From Desulfovibrio sp. UBA6121 (lineage in GTDB: Bacteria; Desulfobacterota; Desulfovibrionia; Desulfovibrionales; Desulfovibrionaceae), in the NCBI GenBank assembly GCA_002422505.1, contig DIVX01000040.1:1-20065 (forward strand): a stretch of 20,065 nt of DNA, read 5' to 3'. Within the stretch, counting starts at the first letter, position 1; each line of letters begins with the position of its first letter. Of the stretch, positions 6,242-14,935 are shown in pieces. Both the position numbers and the translations under genes were made by a program. The notes under the pieces were generated by a model. It was not told the DNA's origin, searched no databases, and was given only the letters and a program-made list of their open reading frames with translations.

Positions 6242-9200
6242 ATGACACCCGAACGCCCACGCCACCTTGCGTTTCTTGCGCGTCTCCCGCGTCTTGCGCC
6301 TCTACTGCTCACGGCTGCGCTTTTGCTCGGCGGCCAGCCCCAGGCCCTGGCCGCAAACCTGCCCACCGGCGGCAGCGTGGCCGCAGGCGGCGCCAGCATC
6401 GGCGCGGCCACGGGCAACGCGCTCACCGTCACCCAGACCTCGTCCTCGGCGGTGCTCAACTGGCAGAGCTTTTCCGTGGGCCAGGGCTACAGCGTCAATT
6501 TCGTGCAGCCGTCCAGCTCTTCGACGATCCTGAACCGCGTCACCGGCTCCACCACCTCCACCATCGCGGGGTCGATCAACGCCAACGGCCACGTGTATCT
6601 GATCAATCCCAACGGCATCGTCATCACCGCAACTGGCACGGTCAACACCGGGGCCTTTGTCGCCTCCACACTGGGCATCAGCGATGCGGACTTCATGGCT
6701 GGCAAGCGCACCTTCACCGGCAACGGGACCTCCGCCTCGGTGACCAACGCGGGCGTCATCAGCATCGGGCGCGGCGGCTACGCAGCGCTGCTGGGCGGCG
6801 CGGTGGACAACGCGGGCGCCATTGTGGTGCCGCTGGGCAAGGTTGGGCTCGGTTCGGGCGAGCGGGCCACGCTGGATTTCTCCGGCGACGGCTTTTTGCA
6901 GGTGGCCATCCCCACCGCAGCCACGGGCACCGGCGCGCTGGTGGCCAATTCCGGCCGCATTGTGGCCGACGGCGGGCTGGTGATGCTCTCCGCCGCGGCG
7001 GCCAAGGACATGGCGCGCCAGGCCATTAACATGTCCGGCACCATCGAGGCCAAGAGCGTCAGCGGCGTCAGCGGCGACATCGTGCTCGCGGGCAGCGACG
7101 GCGCGGTGGACGTTTCCGGCACCCTTGCCACCACGAGCACCGATAGCACAGGAACGGATGCCACGGGCGGGGACATCACCGTCACTGGGCGGGCCATCAC
7201 GCTCACGGGCGCGAGCCTCGACGCCTCGGGCTTGACCGGCGGCGGCAGCGTCAAGCTCGGCGGCGACTGGCAGGGCACGGGCACACTTCAACACGCCGAC
7301 ACCCTGACCGTGGACGCGGCCAGCACCATCACCGCCGACGCCACGAGCAGCGGCAACGGCGGCACCGTGGTGCTCTGGTCCGATGACCTGACCACCTTTG
7401 CCGGCACGATCTCGGCCAAGGGCGGGGCGACCTCCGGCGACGGCGGCCAGGCCGAGGTCTCCGGCAAGGCGCTGCTCGCCTTCACCGGCTTCGCCAATCT
7501 CTCGGCGGCCAACGGCAGCTCCGGCACCCTGCTGCTCGACCCGTACAACGTCACCATCTCGGACGCGCCCAGCACCTCCGGCTTCACCGCCAGCGCCAAC
7601 GACTCCATCATCAACACCGATTATCTGATGATAATTCTTATGGCCACGAACATCACCGTGTCCACGGGCACAAACGGCAGCCAGACCGGCGACATCACCG
7701 TGGCCTCGGCGCTCTCCTGGGTAAGCTTCCTCAGGCTGACGCTCAGCGCCTATCACTCCATCATCATCAACGCGGGCATCACCATCACCGGCAACGGCAA
7801 GCTGGTGCTCGTCACAAACAACGGCGGCACGGGCGGCACGCTGACCTTCGGCAGCGGCGGAAGCGTCAATTTCGCCAGCGGGAAGACCGGGCAATCTTTG
7901 ACCATCAACGGCACGGCGTACACGCTGTTGTATTCCATGGCCAACATCGACGATATCGACAACGACCTCACCGGCTACTATGCGCTGGCGAGGAGCCTGG
8001 ACGCCACGGGCACCCCCTACGCCGACGCGCTGGTGGCCGGGGGCGACGGCAGCACGTCGTTCGTCGGCACCTTCGAGGGCTTGGGGCACACCATCACCGG
8101 CCTGACCATAGCCAAGACCGACGTCATGTACGCCGGGCTGTTCGGCTATGTGGGCTCGGGCGGGGTGGTGCGCGACATCGGCCTGATCGGCGGCTCGGTC
8201 AGCGGAATGTATTACGTCGGCGGGCTGGTGGGGTACAATTCCGGCGCGCTCGTCAACGCGTATTCCACCGGCTCCGTCAGCGGGACCGGGGACTACGTCG
8301 GCGGACTGGTCGGCATCAATGACCACGGAACGGTCAGCAATTCCTACGCAACCGGCACCGTCAGCGGTGTAAACGACGTCGGCGGCCTTGTCGGGGAAAA
8401 CTACTACGGCACCATCACCAGCGCCTATGCCACCGGCACCGCCCGCGGAACCGGCAAGAAAGTCGGCGGTCTCGTGGGGCTCAACGATGGCGGCACGATC
8501 AGCTACGCCTATGCCACCGGCGCCGTCAGCGGAACCGCCAACCTCGGCGGCCTTGTGGGGAAGAACGACCACAGCGGCGTCATCAGCTCCAGCTATTGGG
8601 ATACCGGGACCACCGGCCAGAGCACCAGCGCCGGAGGGGGCACCGGCCTGACCACGGCGCAATTGCAGAACAGCAGCACGGCTGCGGCCCTGGGCAACGC
8701 CTTCACGCTCACCTCAACCCTCTATCCTTATCTGACCAGCTTCTTCCCCAATGGCGTGCAGGCTATTTCCGGCATCGCCTACAAGGACACCGGCGCCACC
8801 GCCGCTGCTTCCGGCAGCAACGGTGTGGTTATTGTAACGGCCCTCGCGGGCGGATCGCTTTTCGGCACGGCAGCCACCGGAGCCAACGGCTATTACTATA
8901 TTTTTGCGACGTCGGGCGCGTTCACCACCGGCAACAGCCTGCTTGCCTACACCACAGCCGACGCGACAACGGGGGCCGCCAACGCGGCGACGCTGGCCAC
9001 AGCCACCGCCTCCGCAGGGCAGGCAGGCCTTAATCTTTACGCCGACAGGCTGGGCCTGGTGACATCGGCCACGACCCTGTCCGCCTTGCCGAGTCTGACG
9101 ACCTTGCAGGCGGACGCCCTGGCCGCCGCAGGCAGCGAGAGCACCGCCCTCGCCGTCATCAACGCCACCACGGGCCAGGTGCTGATCTGCCGGGACGGCT

Positions 9201-12200
9201 TCACCATCGACGAGGCCCTGAACATCACCACCAACATGGTCGTCGCCACCGCCGCAGGCAAGACCCTCACCCTTGCCGACGCCATCACGGTCGAAACTGG
9301 CGGCAGCCTCACCTTTGCGGCCAGCGGCGCGCTTGTCGTCACCAGCGCCGGCAGCCTCACTGTCGAATCGGGCGGCAGCCTCGCCCTGGCCTCGGGCACT
9401 GCGCTCACCGTCTCCAGCCCCGTCACGGTCAAGTCGGGCGGCAGCCTCGCCCTAACCTCGGGCGGCACGCTCACCATCAACGGCCTCGTCACCGTGCAGG
9501 GCTCCGGCGCGGTGACGCTGGCCTATGGCGCCAGCACCTCCAGCAATCTCAGCATCGGCAACGGCGGCAGCATCACCTACACCGACGCCAGCGGTTCGGC
9601 GATCACGTCGAGCGCGGGCGGCACGCTGACCATCAACGGCGCGAGCTACACGCTGCTGTACTCCATGGCCGACATCGACGCCATCGACGCCACCGACGCC
9701 ACCGGTCTTGCGGGCAAGTACGCGCTGGCGGGGAGCCTGGACGCCACGGACACCACCTACACCGACGCGCTGGTGGGGATTGACGACAGCAACGCGTTCA
9801 CCGGCACCTTCGAAGGGCTGGGCCACACCATCACCGGGCTGACCATCGCCAAGAGCGGCGATTACGCCGGGCTGTTGGGCTATGCGGGCTCGGGCGCAAT
9901 TCTGCGCGACCTCGGCCTGATCAACGTTTCCGTCAGCGGCACCGGCTATGTCGGGGGCCTCGCGGGTTACAGCGCCGGGGCCATCAGCAACGCTTACACC
10001 ACGGGCGGCGTCACCGGGAGCAGCAGCAAGGTCGGCGGCCTCGTGGGCTACAGCAGCGGCACGCTCACCAATGTGCACTCCGCCAGCACGGTCACCTCAT
10101 CAGGCAGCAACGTCGGCGGCCTCGTGGGGGCCAACTATGGCACGGTCACCAGCTCTTACGCCACCGGCAACGTCATCGGAGAGGGCAACTACGTCGGCGG
10201 GCTCGCCGGGAGCAACGACGGGACCATCACCACGGCCTACGCCACGGGCGCGGTCACCAGCCCCGTCGCCAGCAAGGGTTCCTTCGTCGGCGGCCTTGTC
10301 GGCTACAACTCCTATCTCGGCACCATCAGCTATTCGTACGCCACCGGCGCGGTCACCGGGTACAACTACGTCGGCGGGCTCGTCGGCTACATGGGCGAGA
10401 CCACGCTCTCCTACGTCTACGCCACGGGCGCGGTCAGCGGAGTCTTCCGGACCGGCGGCCTCGTCGGGTACAACGGACTCGGCACCATCACCAACGCCTA
10501 CGCCACGGGCGCCGTCACCGGTGACAGCTACGTCGGCGGCCTTGTCGGCATCAACGTTGGCGGCGCGTTGATGAACGAGAAAGGCAAGATCCTCAACTCC
10601 TACGCCACGGGCGCGGTCATCGCCGGCGGCACCAGGATCGGCGGCTTTGTCGGCTGGAACGACTACGGCATGATCAGCAACTGCTACTCCACGGGCGCCG
10701 TCACCGGCTACAGCGACGTCGGCGGGTTCCTCGGATACAACTTCTCCGGGCACATCTATTCCTCCTATTGGAACAAGACCACCAGCGGCCTGACGGTGGG
10801 CATAGGCAACAATTACTACTACGGCGACAGCCAAGACCCCGATCTCACCGGCCTGACCACGACGCAGCTGCAGAACGGCAGTTCGGCCGCGGGCCTGGGC
10901 AGCGCCTTCACGCTCACCTCGGGGCTCTATCCCTACTTGACCAGCCTGTTCCCCAGCGGCGTGCAGGCGATTTCCGGCTATGCGTACAAGGCTGACGGGA
11001 CCACGGTGCTGAAGTCGAGCTCCAGCGGCGCAGGCGTCGTGTACGTGCGCCTGGGCGACGGCTCGGTGCTTACGGCGTCCACCGGGGCCAACGGCTATTA
11101 TTATATCGCCGTGGCCAGCGGCAGCATTTCCGCCAGCGGCACCGGCGTGCTGGCCTACACCGTGGCCAACGCCAGCACCGGCGCGGCCAACGCCGCGACC
11201 TACACCACCAAGGCGACCGGTTCGCTCACCAGCTTCAACGTCTACGGCGGCTTGCTGACCCAGACCGCCGACAGCGGCATCGCCACCTTGTCGGCGCTGG
11301 ATACGGCCTACACCACGGCGAGCACGGGAACCACGGCATCCGGCCTCAGCATTACCAACCGCACCATCACCGCCCTGGCCAGCGGATTCGCCATCGACGA
11401 CACGGCCAGCGTGAGCGGGACGCTGACGGTCAAGGTGCCGGGCAACCTGACCATCGCCTCGACGGGCAGCGTCTCGGGCGCGGATGTCTCGTTGCAGGCC
11501 AGCGGGGCGTTCATCAACCAGAGCGGCGCGGACGCGGTCAGCGTCATTGACTCCGACCTCGGCCGTTGGCTCATCTATTCCGCCAACTCCGACGGCGACA
11601 CCTTCGGCGGCCTGGACAGCGGCAACACAGCGGTCTGGAACACCGCCGCCGGGGCGACGGTGAGCGCCAGCGGCAACCGCTACGTCTTCGCCGTCAAGCC
11701 CACGGTGACGGTGACGACCACCGACGCCAGCAAGACCTACGGCGACACGGCGGACGTTTCGGCCAACTACACCGTCACCGGCGCGGTCAACGGCGTTGCC
11801 GGGGCCTATCTCGGCCTTGCCGCGAGCGGCATCCTGAGCGGTGCGCTGGCGTCCGGCGGCTCCGCAGCCACCGCCAATGCGGGCGACTACAGCTACACGC
11901 AGAACTCCCTTGCCGTCACAGGCGGTTACGTCCTTAGCTTTGTGAACGCGGGCACCCTGACGGTGGCGGCGCGGGCAATCACGGTGACGGCGAACGCGCA
12001 GAGCCGGACCTACGGCGACGCCAACCCGGGCCTGACCTACAGCATCACCAGCGGCGACCTGGCTGGAAGCGACATCCTGACCGGCATCCTGACCACCGCA
12101 GCCAGCAGCAGCAGCAACGTCGGAGACTACGCCATCACCCAGGGCACGCTGGCCGCGTCGGCAAACTATGCGGTTACCTACGAGGGCGCCACGCTGAGCA

Positions 12201-13375
12201 TCACGACGCGGCCCATCACCATCACGGCCAATGCGGCCAGCAGCGTGTACGGCGACACGCCGAACCTCACCTACAACATCACCAGCGGCAATCTGGTCAA
12301 TGGCAACACGCTGTCCGGCAGCCTCGCATCGGGCACCAGCAGCAGCGCTGTCGGCAATTATGGAATCACGCAGGGCACGCTGGCCGCCTCGGCAAACTAT
12401 GCGGTGACCTACGTCGGGGCCACCCTGACCATCAACGCGCGGCCCATCACCATCACGGCCAATGCGGCCAGCAGCGTGTACGGCGACACGCCGAGCCTGA
12501 CGTACAGCATAACCAGCGGCAACATGGTCAATGGCAACACGCTGTCCGGCAGCCTCGCATCGGGCACCAGCAGCAGCGCTGTCGGCAATTATGGAATCAC
12601 CCAGGGCACCCTGGCCGCGTCGGCAAACTATGCGGTTACCTACGTCGGGGCCACGCTGAGCATCACGCTGCGGCCCATCACGGTGACGGCGAACGCGCAA
12701 AGCAGCGTGTACGGCGACACAACGCCGAGCCTGACCTACAACATCACCAGCGGCAATCTGGTCAATGGCAACACGCTGTCCGGCAGCCTGGCCACCAGCG
12801 CGACCAGCAGCAGCAATGTGGGCAATTATGGAATCACGCAAGGCACCCTGGCCGCATCAACGAATTACGCCGTTACCTACGTCGGGGCCACCCTGAGCAT
12901 CACCGCGCGGCCCATCACGGTGACGGCAAATTCGCAAAGCAGCTACCGGGGCTTCGTCATCCCGGCGCTGACCTACACCGTGGGCGGCTCCGGCCTGGCC
13001 AACGGCGAAGCGCTTTCCGGCAGCCTGGCCACCACGGCCACAAGCAGCAGTCCCAATGGCACATACGCCATCACCCAGGGGAGCGTGCAGGTTTCGGCGA
13101 ACTACGCCATGACCTTCGTGCCGGGCCTGCTTACGGTGAGAACGGTAACCATCTCCGACACCTCCATCCTGCCCTCGGCCGTCGAACGGAGCTGGCGGCT
13201 CAATACCGCCGGGGCGGGCCCTGCCGCGCCGACGGATACCCTCACGGTGACTTACGGTGGCAGCGGTGGCGGCAGTGAAAGAGGAGATGAGGTGATCTTT
13301 TCCTCGCCCCGTTTTGACGGCCTCGCCCTCTGCCCGGGCGGGGATTGCGCGCGGCCCCATATGAAATGGCTCTGA
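6242..13375 (+). CDS. TpsA: giant filamentous-haemagglutinin-type adhesin with GLUG and MBG repeats
   Basis: This 2377-residue exoprotein is the substrate of the TpsB just upstream. Layout: signal peptide 1-37 (ends QALA); TPS/FHA N-terminal secretion domain (about 38-290) with the hallmark NPNGI (122-126, in NGHVYLINPNGI); beta-helix, including the run VVLWSDDLTTFAGTISAKGG, to about 550. Unit A (about 551-925) has five GLUG repeats (VGGLVGYN type) and a SSYW...LTTAQLQN...ISGIAYK tail. A Ser/Gly-rich linker helix follows (about 930-1125). Unit B (about 1128-1655) has the same order with ten GLUG repeats. Six MBG-type modules (TYGD...LTY) occupy about 1818-2300, and the C-terminus has C2364-PGGD-C2369. 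The ribosome site AGGA (6231-6234) overlaps the tpsB stop. Secretion into or across the outer membrane and adhesion or biofilm function follow from the family. The target is unknown. The Cys pair suggests retention at the cell surface. Confidence 0.92.
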   Translation: MTPERPRHLAFLARLPRLAPLLLTAALLLGGQPQALAANLPTGGSVAAGGASIGAATGNALTVTQTSSSAVLNWQSFSVGQGYSVNFVQPSSSSTILNRVTGSTTSTIAGSINANGHVYLINPNGIVITATGTVNTGAFVASTLGISDADFMAGKRTFTGNGTSASVTNAGVISIGRGGYAALLGGAVDNAGAIVVPLGKVGLGSGERATLDFSGDGFLQVAIPTAATGTGALVANSGRIVADGGLVMLSAAAAKDMARQAINMSGTIEAKSVSGVSGDIVLAGSDGAVDVSGTLATTSTDSTGTDATGGDITVTGRAITLTGASLDASGLTGGGSVKLGGDWQGTGTLQHADTLTVDAASTITADATSSGNGGTVVLWSDDLTTFAGTISAKGGATSGDGGQAEVSGKALLAFTGFANLSAANGSSGTLLLDPYNVTISDAPSTSGFTASANDSIINTDYLMIILMATNITVSTGTNGSQTGDITVASALSWVSFLRLTLSAYHSIIINAGITITGNGKLVLVTNNGGTGGTLTFGSGGSVNFASGKTGQSLTINGTAYTLLYSMANIDDIDNDLTGYYALARSLDATGTPYADALVAGGDGSTSFVGTFEGLGHTITGLTIAKTDVMYAGLFGYVGSGGVVRDIGLIGGSVSGMYYVGGLVGYNSGALVNAYSTGSVSGTGDYVGGLVGINDHGTVSNSYATGTVSGVNDVGGLVGENYYGTITSAYATGTARGTGKKVGGLVGLNDGGTISYAYATGAVSGTANLGGLVGKNDHSGVISSSYWDTGTTGQSTSAGGGTGLTTAQLQNSSTAAALGNAFTLTSTLYPYLTSFFPNGVQAISGIAYKDTGATAAASGSNGVVIVTALAGGSLFGTAATGANGYYYIFATSGAFTTGNSLLAYTTADATTGAANAATLATATASAGQAGLNLYADRLGLVTSATTLSALPSLTTLQADALAAAGSESTALAVINATTGQVLICRDGFTIDEALNITTNMVVATAAGKTLTLADAITVETGGSLTFAASGALVVTSAGSLTVESGGSLALASGTALTVSSPVTVKSGGSLALTSGGTLTINGLVTVQGSGAVTLAYGASTSSNLSIGNGGSITYTDASGSAITSSAGGTLTINGASYTLLYSMADIDAIDATDATGLAGKYALAGSLDATDTTYTDALVGIDDSNAFTGTFEGLGHTITGLTIAKSGDYAGLLGYAGSGAILRDLGLINVSVSGTGYVGGLAGYSAGAISNAYTTGGVTGSSSKVGGLVGYSSGTLTNVHSASTVTSSGSNVGGLVGANYGTVTSSYATGNVIGEGNYVGGLAGSNDGTITTAYATGAVTSPVASKGSFVGGLVGYNSYLGTISYSYATGAVTGYNYVGGLVGYMGETTLSYVYATGAVSGVFRTGGLVGYNGLGTITNAYATGAVTGDSYVGGLVGINVGGALMNEKGKILNSYATGAVIAGGTRIGGFVGWNDYGMISNCYSTGAVTGYSDVGGFLGYNFSGHIYSSYWNKTTSGLTVGIGNNYYYGDSQDPDLTGLTTTQLQNGSSAAGLGSAFTLTSGLYPYLTSLFPSGVQAISGYAYKADGTTVLKSSSSGAGVVYVRLGDGSVLTASTGANGYYYIAVASGSISASGTGVLAYTVANASTGAANAATYTTKATGSLTSFNVYGGLLTQTADSGIATLSALDTAYTTASTGTTASGLSITNRTITALASGFAIDDTASVSGTLTVKVPGNLTIASTGSVSGADVSLQASGAFINQSGADAVSVIDSDLGRWLIYSANSDGDTFGGLDSGNTAVWNTAAGATVSASGNRYVFAVKPTVTVTTTDASKTYGDTADVSANYTVTGAVNGVAGAYLGLAASGILSGALASGGSAATANAGDYSYTQNSLAVTGGYVLSFVNAGTLTVAARAITVTANAQSRTYGDANPGLTYSITSGDLAGSDILTGILTTAASSSSNVGDYAITQGTLAASANYAVTYEGATLSITTRPITITANAASSVYGDTPNLTYNITSGNLVNGNTLSGSLASGTSSSAVGNYGITQGTLAASANYAVTYVGATLTINARPITITANAASSVYGDTPSLTYSITSGNMVNGNTLSGSLASGTSSSAVGNYGITQGTLAASANYAVTYVGATLSITLRPITVTANAQSSVYGDTTPSLTYNITSGNLVNGNTLSGSLATSATSSSNVGNYGITQGTLAASTNYAVTYVGATLSITARPITVTANSQSSYRGFVIPALTYTVGGSGLANGEALSGSLATTATSSSPNGTYAITQGSVQVSANYAMTFVPGLLTVRTVTISDTSILPSAVERSWRLNTAGAGPAAPTDTLTVTYGGSGGGSERGDEVIFSSPRFDGLALCPGGDCARPHMKWL
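8211..8600 (+). repeat. GLUG repeat block A in tpsA (5 copies)
   Basis: Five repeats of about 23-27 residues, each with VGGLVG-x-N followed by an A/S-YATG-x-VSG strand, form the first GLUG block. The block ends in SSYWDTGTTGQ. These are protein-level beta-helix repeats with matching imperfect DNA repeats (GTCGGCGG...), not CRISPR. Confidence 0.88.
9946..10770 (+). repeat. GLUG repeat block B in tpsA (10 copies)
   Basis: Ten GLUG units run from YVGGLAGYS to VGGFLGYN, ending in SSYW as block A does. Flanks on both sides match block A: TLTING-x-YTLLYSMA-x-ID upstream and GLTT-x-QLQN downstream. This marks a duplication of the whole module with later expansion of the repeats. Confidence 0.88.
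11978..13144 (+). repeat. Five tandem MBG modules in tpsA, 77-79 residues each
   Basis: Units begin at 11978, 12215, 12446, 12677 and 12914 with ITVTANAQS or ITITANAAS, then YGD...LTY...NYAVTY. Spacings are 237, 231, 231 and 237 bp. Units 2 and 3 (12215-12445 and 12446-12676) are over 90 percent alike by eye at DNA level. A more diverged first module (TVTTTDASKTYGDTAD) precedes them at about 11700-11967, and the last unit has YRGF in place of YGD. MBG modules are beta-sandwich stalk or ligand-binding domains of large surface proteins. Confidence 0.9.
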
Positions 13376-13444
13376 ACCGCCGCCAGAGTAGAAGCGCGAC
13401 GTTCGTAACCAAAACCAACCATCAACACAGGCAGGAGTATTTCA

Positions 13445-14035
13445 GTGAAACACGCTCGTTCCCTCATCGTCGGTCTCGGTCTGCTGGGGCTTGTTCTGTT
13501 GTGCGATGACGCCATGGCGCAGGCGCCAGCGCCAAAATCCGGCGGCGCGCACGTTGCCACGGCAGCGAAGGTCTCGGCGGAGCCGAACACGACCATCGCG
13601 AGCTATGGTGACTGGGTGTTGCGTTGCCAGCGCGTCGAGACGGCGGGCAAAACCGCGCGCGTTTGCGAAGCGGCCGAGGCGATTCAGGTGCAGGGCCAGG
13701 CCGCGCCCATCGCGCAGGTCGCCATCGGCCGCCTGTCGCCGGGTGAGCCGTTGCGCATCACCGTCGTTGTGCCCCCGGCGGTGACCTTTCCGAGCAGCGT
13801 TCGGATCAGCGAAGTGAAGGGCGGAGCGCCCCTCAACCTGGAATGGCGGCGCTGCCTGCCCGGCGGCTGCTTCGCCGATGCCGTGCTTAAGGACGACGTG
13901 CTGGCGCGCTGGCGCAGTCTGAGCGAGGCCGGGCAGCTGACGTTCAAGGATGCGGCCGGGCAGGACGTGACGCTGCCGCTCTCGTTCCGGGGCTTGGCCC
14001 AGGCTCTGGACGCCCTGGCCAGGGAAGGGCGCTGA
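13445..14035 (+). CDS. IalB-family secreted protein (invasion-associated locus B type)
   Basis: This 196-residue protein has a signal peptide (hydrophobic 7-19, likely cleavage after DAMA). The IalB-like domain starts with YGDWVLRC (54-61) and includes C74 (RVCEAAEAIQ) and C137/C142 (WRRCLPGGC), a four-cysteine pattern that suggests two disulfides in the periplasm or outside the cell. The start is GTG at 13445, with AGGAG at 13433-13437 spaced 7 nt. It lies 69 nt after tpsA on the same strand, probably as the last gene of the TPS operon. IalB proteins were named from Bartonella and are common in Alphaproteobacteria. Their biochemical role is not settled, and here a role in folding, anchoring or display of the adhesin is inference from position. 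Confidence 0.75.
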   Translation: MKHARSLIVGLGLLGLVLLCDDAMAQAPAPKSGGAHVATAAKVSAEPNTTIASYGDWVLRCQRVETAGKTARVCEAAEAIQVQGQAAPIAQVAIGRLSPGEPLRITVVVPPAVTFPSSVRISEVKGGAPLNLEWRRCLPGGCFADAVLKDDVLARWRSLSEAGQLTFKDAAGQDVTLPLSFRGLAQALDALAREGR

Positions 14036-14512
14036 CAAAAGTCCAGCGGGGGGGGCCACGCCGACCGTGCTCCGTGCGTCTCGCACAAGCTTATGGCGCT
14101 TTGCAGCTGGTCAAGCCGAGCAGTAGGGGGCTGGCATTATGCCGCGACCAGTGCTGGATGCATGTACCAAAGGGGGCTTCGCCTACGTGAGGGGCAGGGG
14201 CTGGACGCGGCGGCTGCGGGTTGGCCGCTCACCTGATTTTTGGGCTCAAAAGGGGCAAGGCGCAACCTGAGACTTTCACCTTTCGTCCCGCTTGGAGGCA
14301 GCATAAATACGCCCAACGTGCCCCGTGTGTATCCCGAAACGCAAACACGAGCCCGGTAGCTCGACGACATAAGCTGGCAAATTAGAACAAAATATTCAAG
14401 AAGCAGCTGAACATATCCGGGGGGGGAGTCATTCCCCCCCCACAAAATATTCTCCTCTCCAATCTTGTTCCTCTTCCCCTGCTCCACCGCGCTGCCGCAC
14501 CACAGCAGGTGC
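14036..14512. other. Gene-free convergent region between the TPS operon and yraN
   Basis: About 480 bp with no credible gene. It is less GC-rich than its neighbours in its right half. It holds a G8 tract (14048-14055), a G8/C8 hairpin and 11-bp direct repeats (listed separately). No classical terminator with a T tract was found for ialB or yraN. Confidence 0.6.
14387..14452. repeat. G8/C8 hairpin flanked by 11-bp direct repeats
   Basis: ACAAAATATTC occurs at 14387-14397 and again at 14442-14452. Between them GGGGGGGGA (14419-14427) pairs with TCCCCCCCC (14433-14441) around a 5-nt loop. The hairpin sits between convergent genes and may end transcription from both sides despite the missing T tract. 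The direct repeats could be a binding site pair or a target-site duplication. Confidence 0.6.
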
Positions 14513-14935
14513 CTACCAGGGCTGCCACGCCCCGGTTCTGCCGGTGCGCGCCTCATCTGCGCTCATGGCGTTTTCGGTGTGCTCGATGCGTTGCACAAGG
14601 CCAGCGCGCAGCCACACGGCCACGAGATCGAAGCGGCAGGGCTTGTGCCACAGGTCGCAGGCGGAGAGGTAGCTTTGGGCGGCGCGCAGCAGGCGCGAGC
14701 GTTTCTGCGCGGTCAGGCCGTCTGCGGGGGAGGCCAGGGAACCTTCGGCGCGCGTCTTGACCTCGACAAAGACCAGGGTGTCGCCGTGCTCGCACACAAG
14801 GTCGAGCTCCAGGCGGCCGAGAACGAGGTTGCGCTCAAGCACGCGCAAGCCCTTGGCTTCAAGGTGCGCAGCGGCGGCGTCCTCGCCCAGGCGTCCTACT
14901 TCGAGGTGGCGTGCATCGTGAGGCCGGGCAGACAT
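14513..14935 (-). CDS. yraN: YraN/UPF0102 family nuclease-like protein
   Basis: This 140-residue protein has the family's order of motifs: GRLGEDAAAAHLEAKGLRVLERN (about 14-36), the acidic core RLELDLV (usually GEIDLI), LVFVEVKTRAEGS with the E-x-K of a PD-(D/E)XK-like fold, AQKRSRLLRAAQSYL, and the terminal CRFDLVAVW. The function is not well defined; members resemble Holliday-junction-resolvase-type nucleases. The start at 14935 has AGGAG 8 nt upstream, inside the end of rnhB, and the two genes overlap by 40 nt, which implies translational coupling. It is the last gene of the minus-strand cluster, and rnhB-yraN adjacency is common in bacteria. Residues after about 120 are a non-conserved tail. 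Confidence 0.88.
   Translation of the reverse strand: MSARPHDARHLEVGRLGEDAAAAHLEAKGLRVLERNLVLGRLELDLVCEHGDTLVFVEVKTRAEGSLASPADGLTAQKRSRLLRAAQSYLSACDLWHKPCRFDLVAVWLRAGLVQRIEHTENAMSADEARTGRTGAWQPW

Noticed and set aside
6302..8662. 786-codon open frame antisense to tpsA
   Set aside because: A mirror of the repetitive tpsA sequence; composition and lack of any motif show it is a shadow.
8211..10770. Regular repeats that might suggest a CRISPR array
   Set aside because: The repeats are imperfect, in frame, and encode GLUG beta-helix units within one long ORF.
10100..12841. 913-codon open frame antisense to tpsA repeats
   Set aside because: Its apparent repeats are the complement of the GLUG and MBG repeats on the plus strand.
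14048..14055. G8 tract after ialB as a phase-variation switch
   Set aside because: It lies outside coding sequence and outside any recognised promoter, so length changes would have no evident effect.
14137..14556. 139-codon minus-strand frame overlapping the end of yraN
   Set aside because: It overlaps yraN in another frame, runs through the G8/C8 hairpin, and shows no family pattern.
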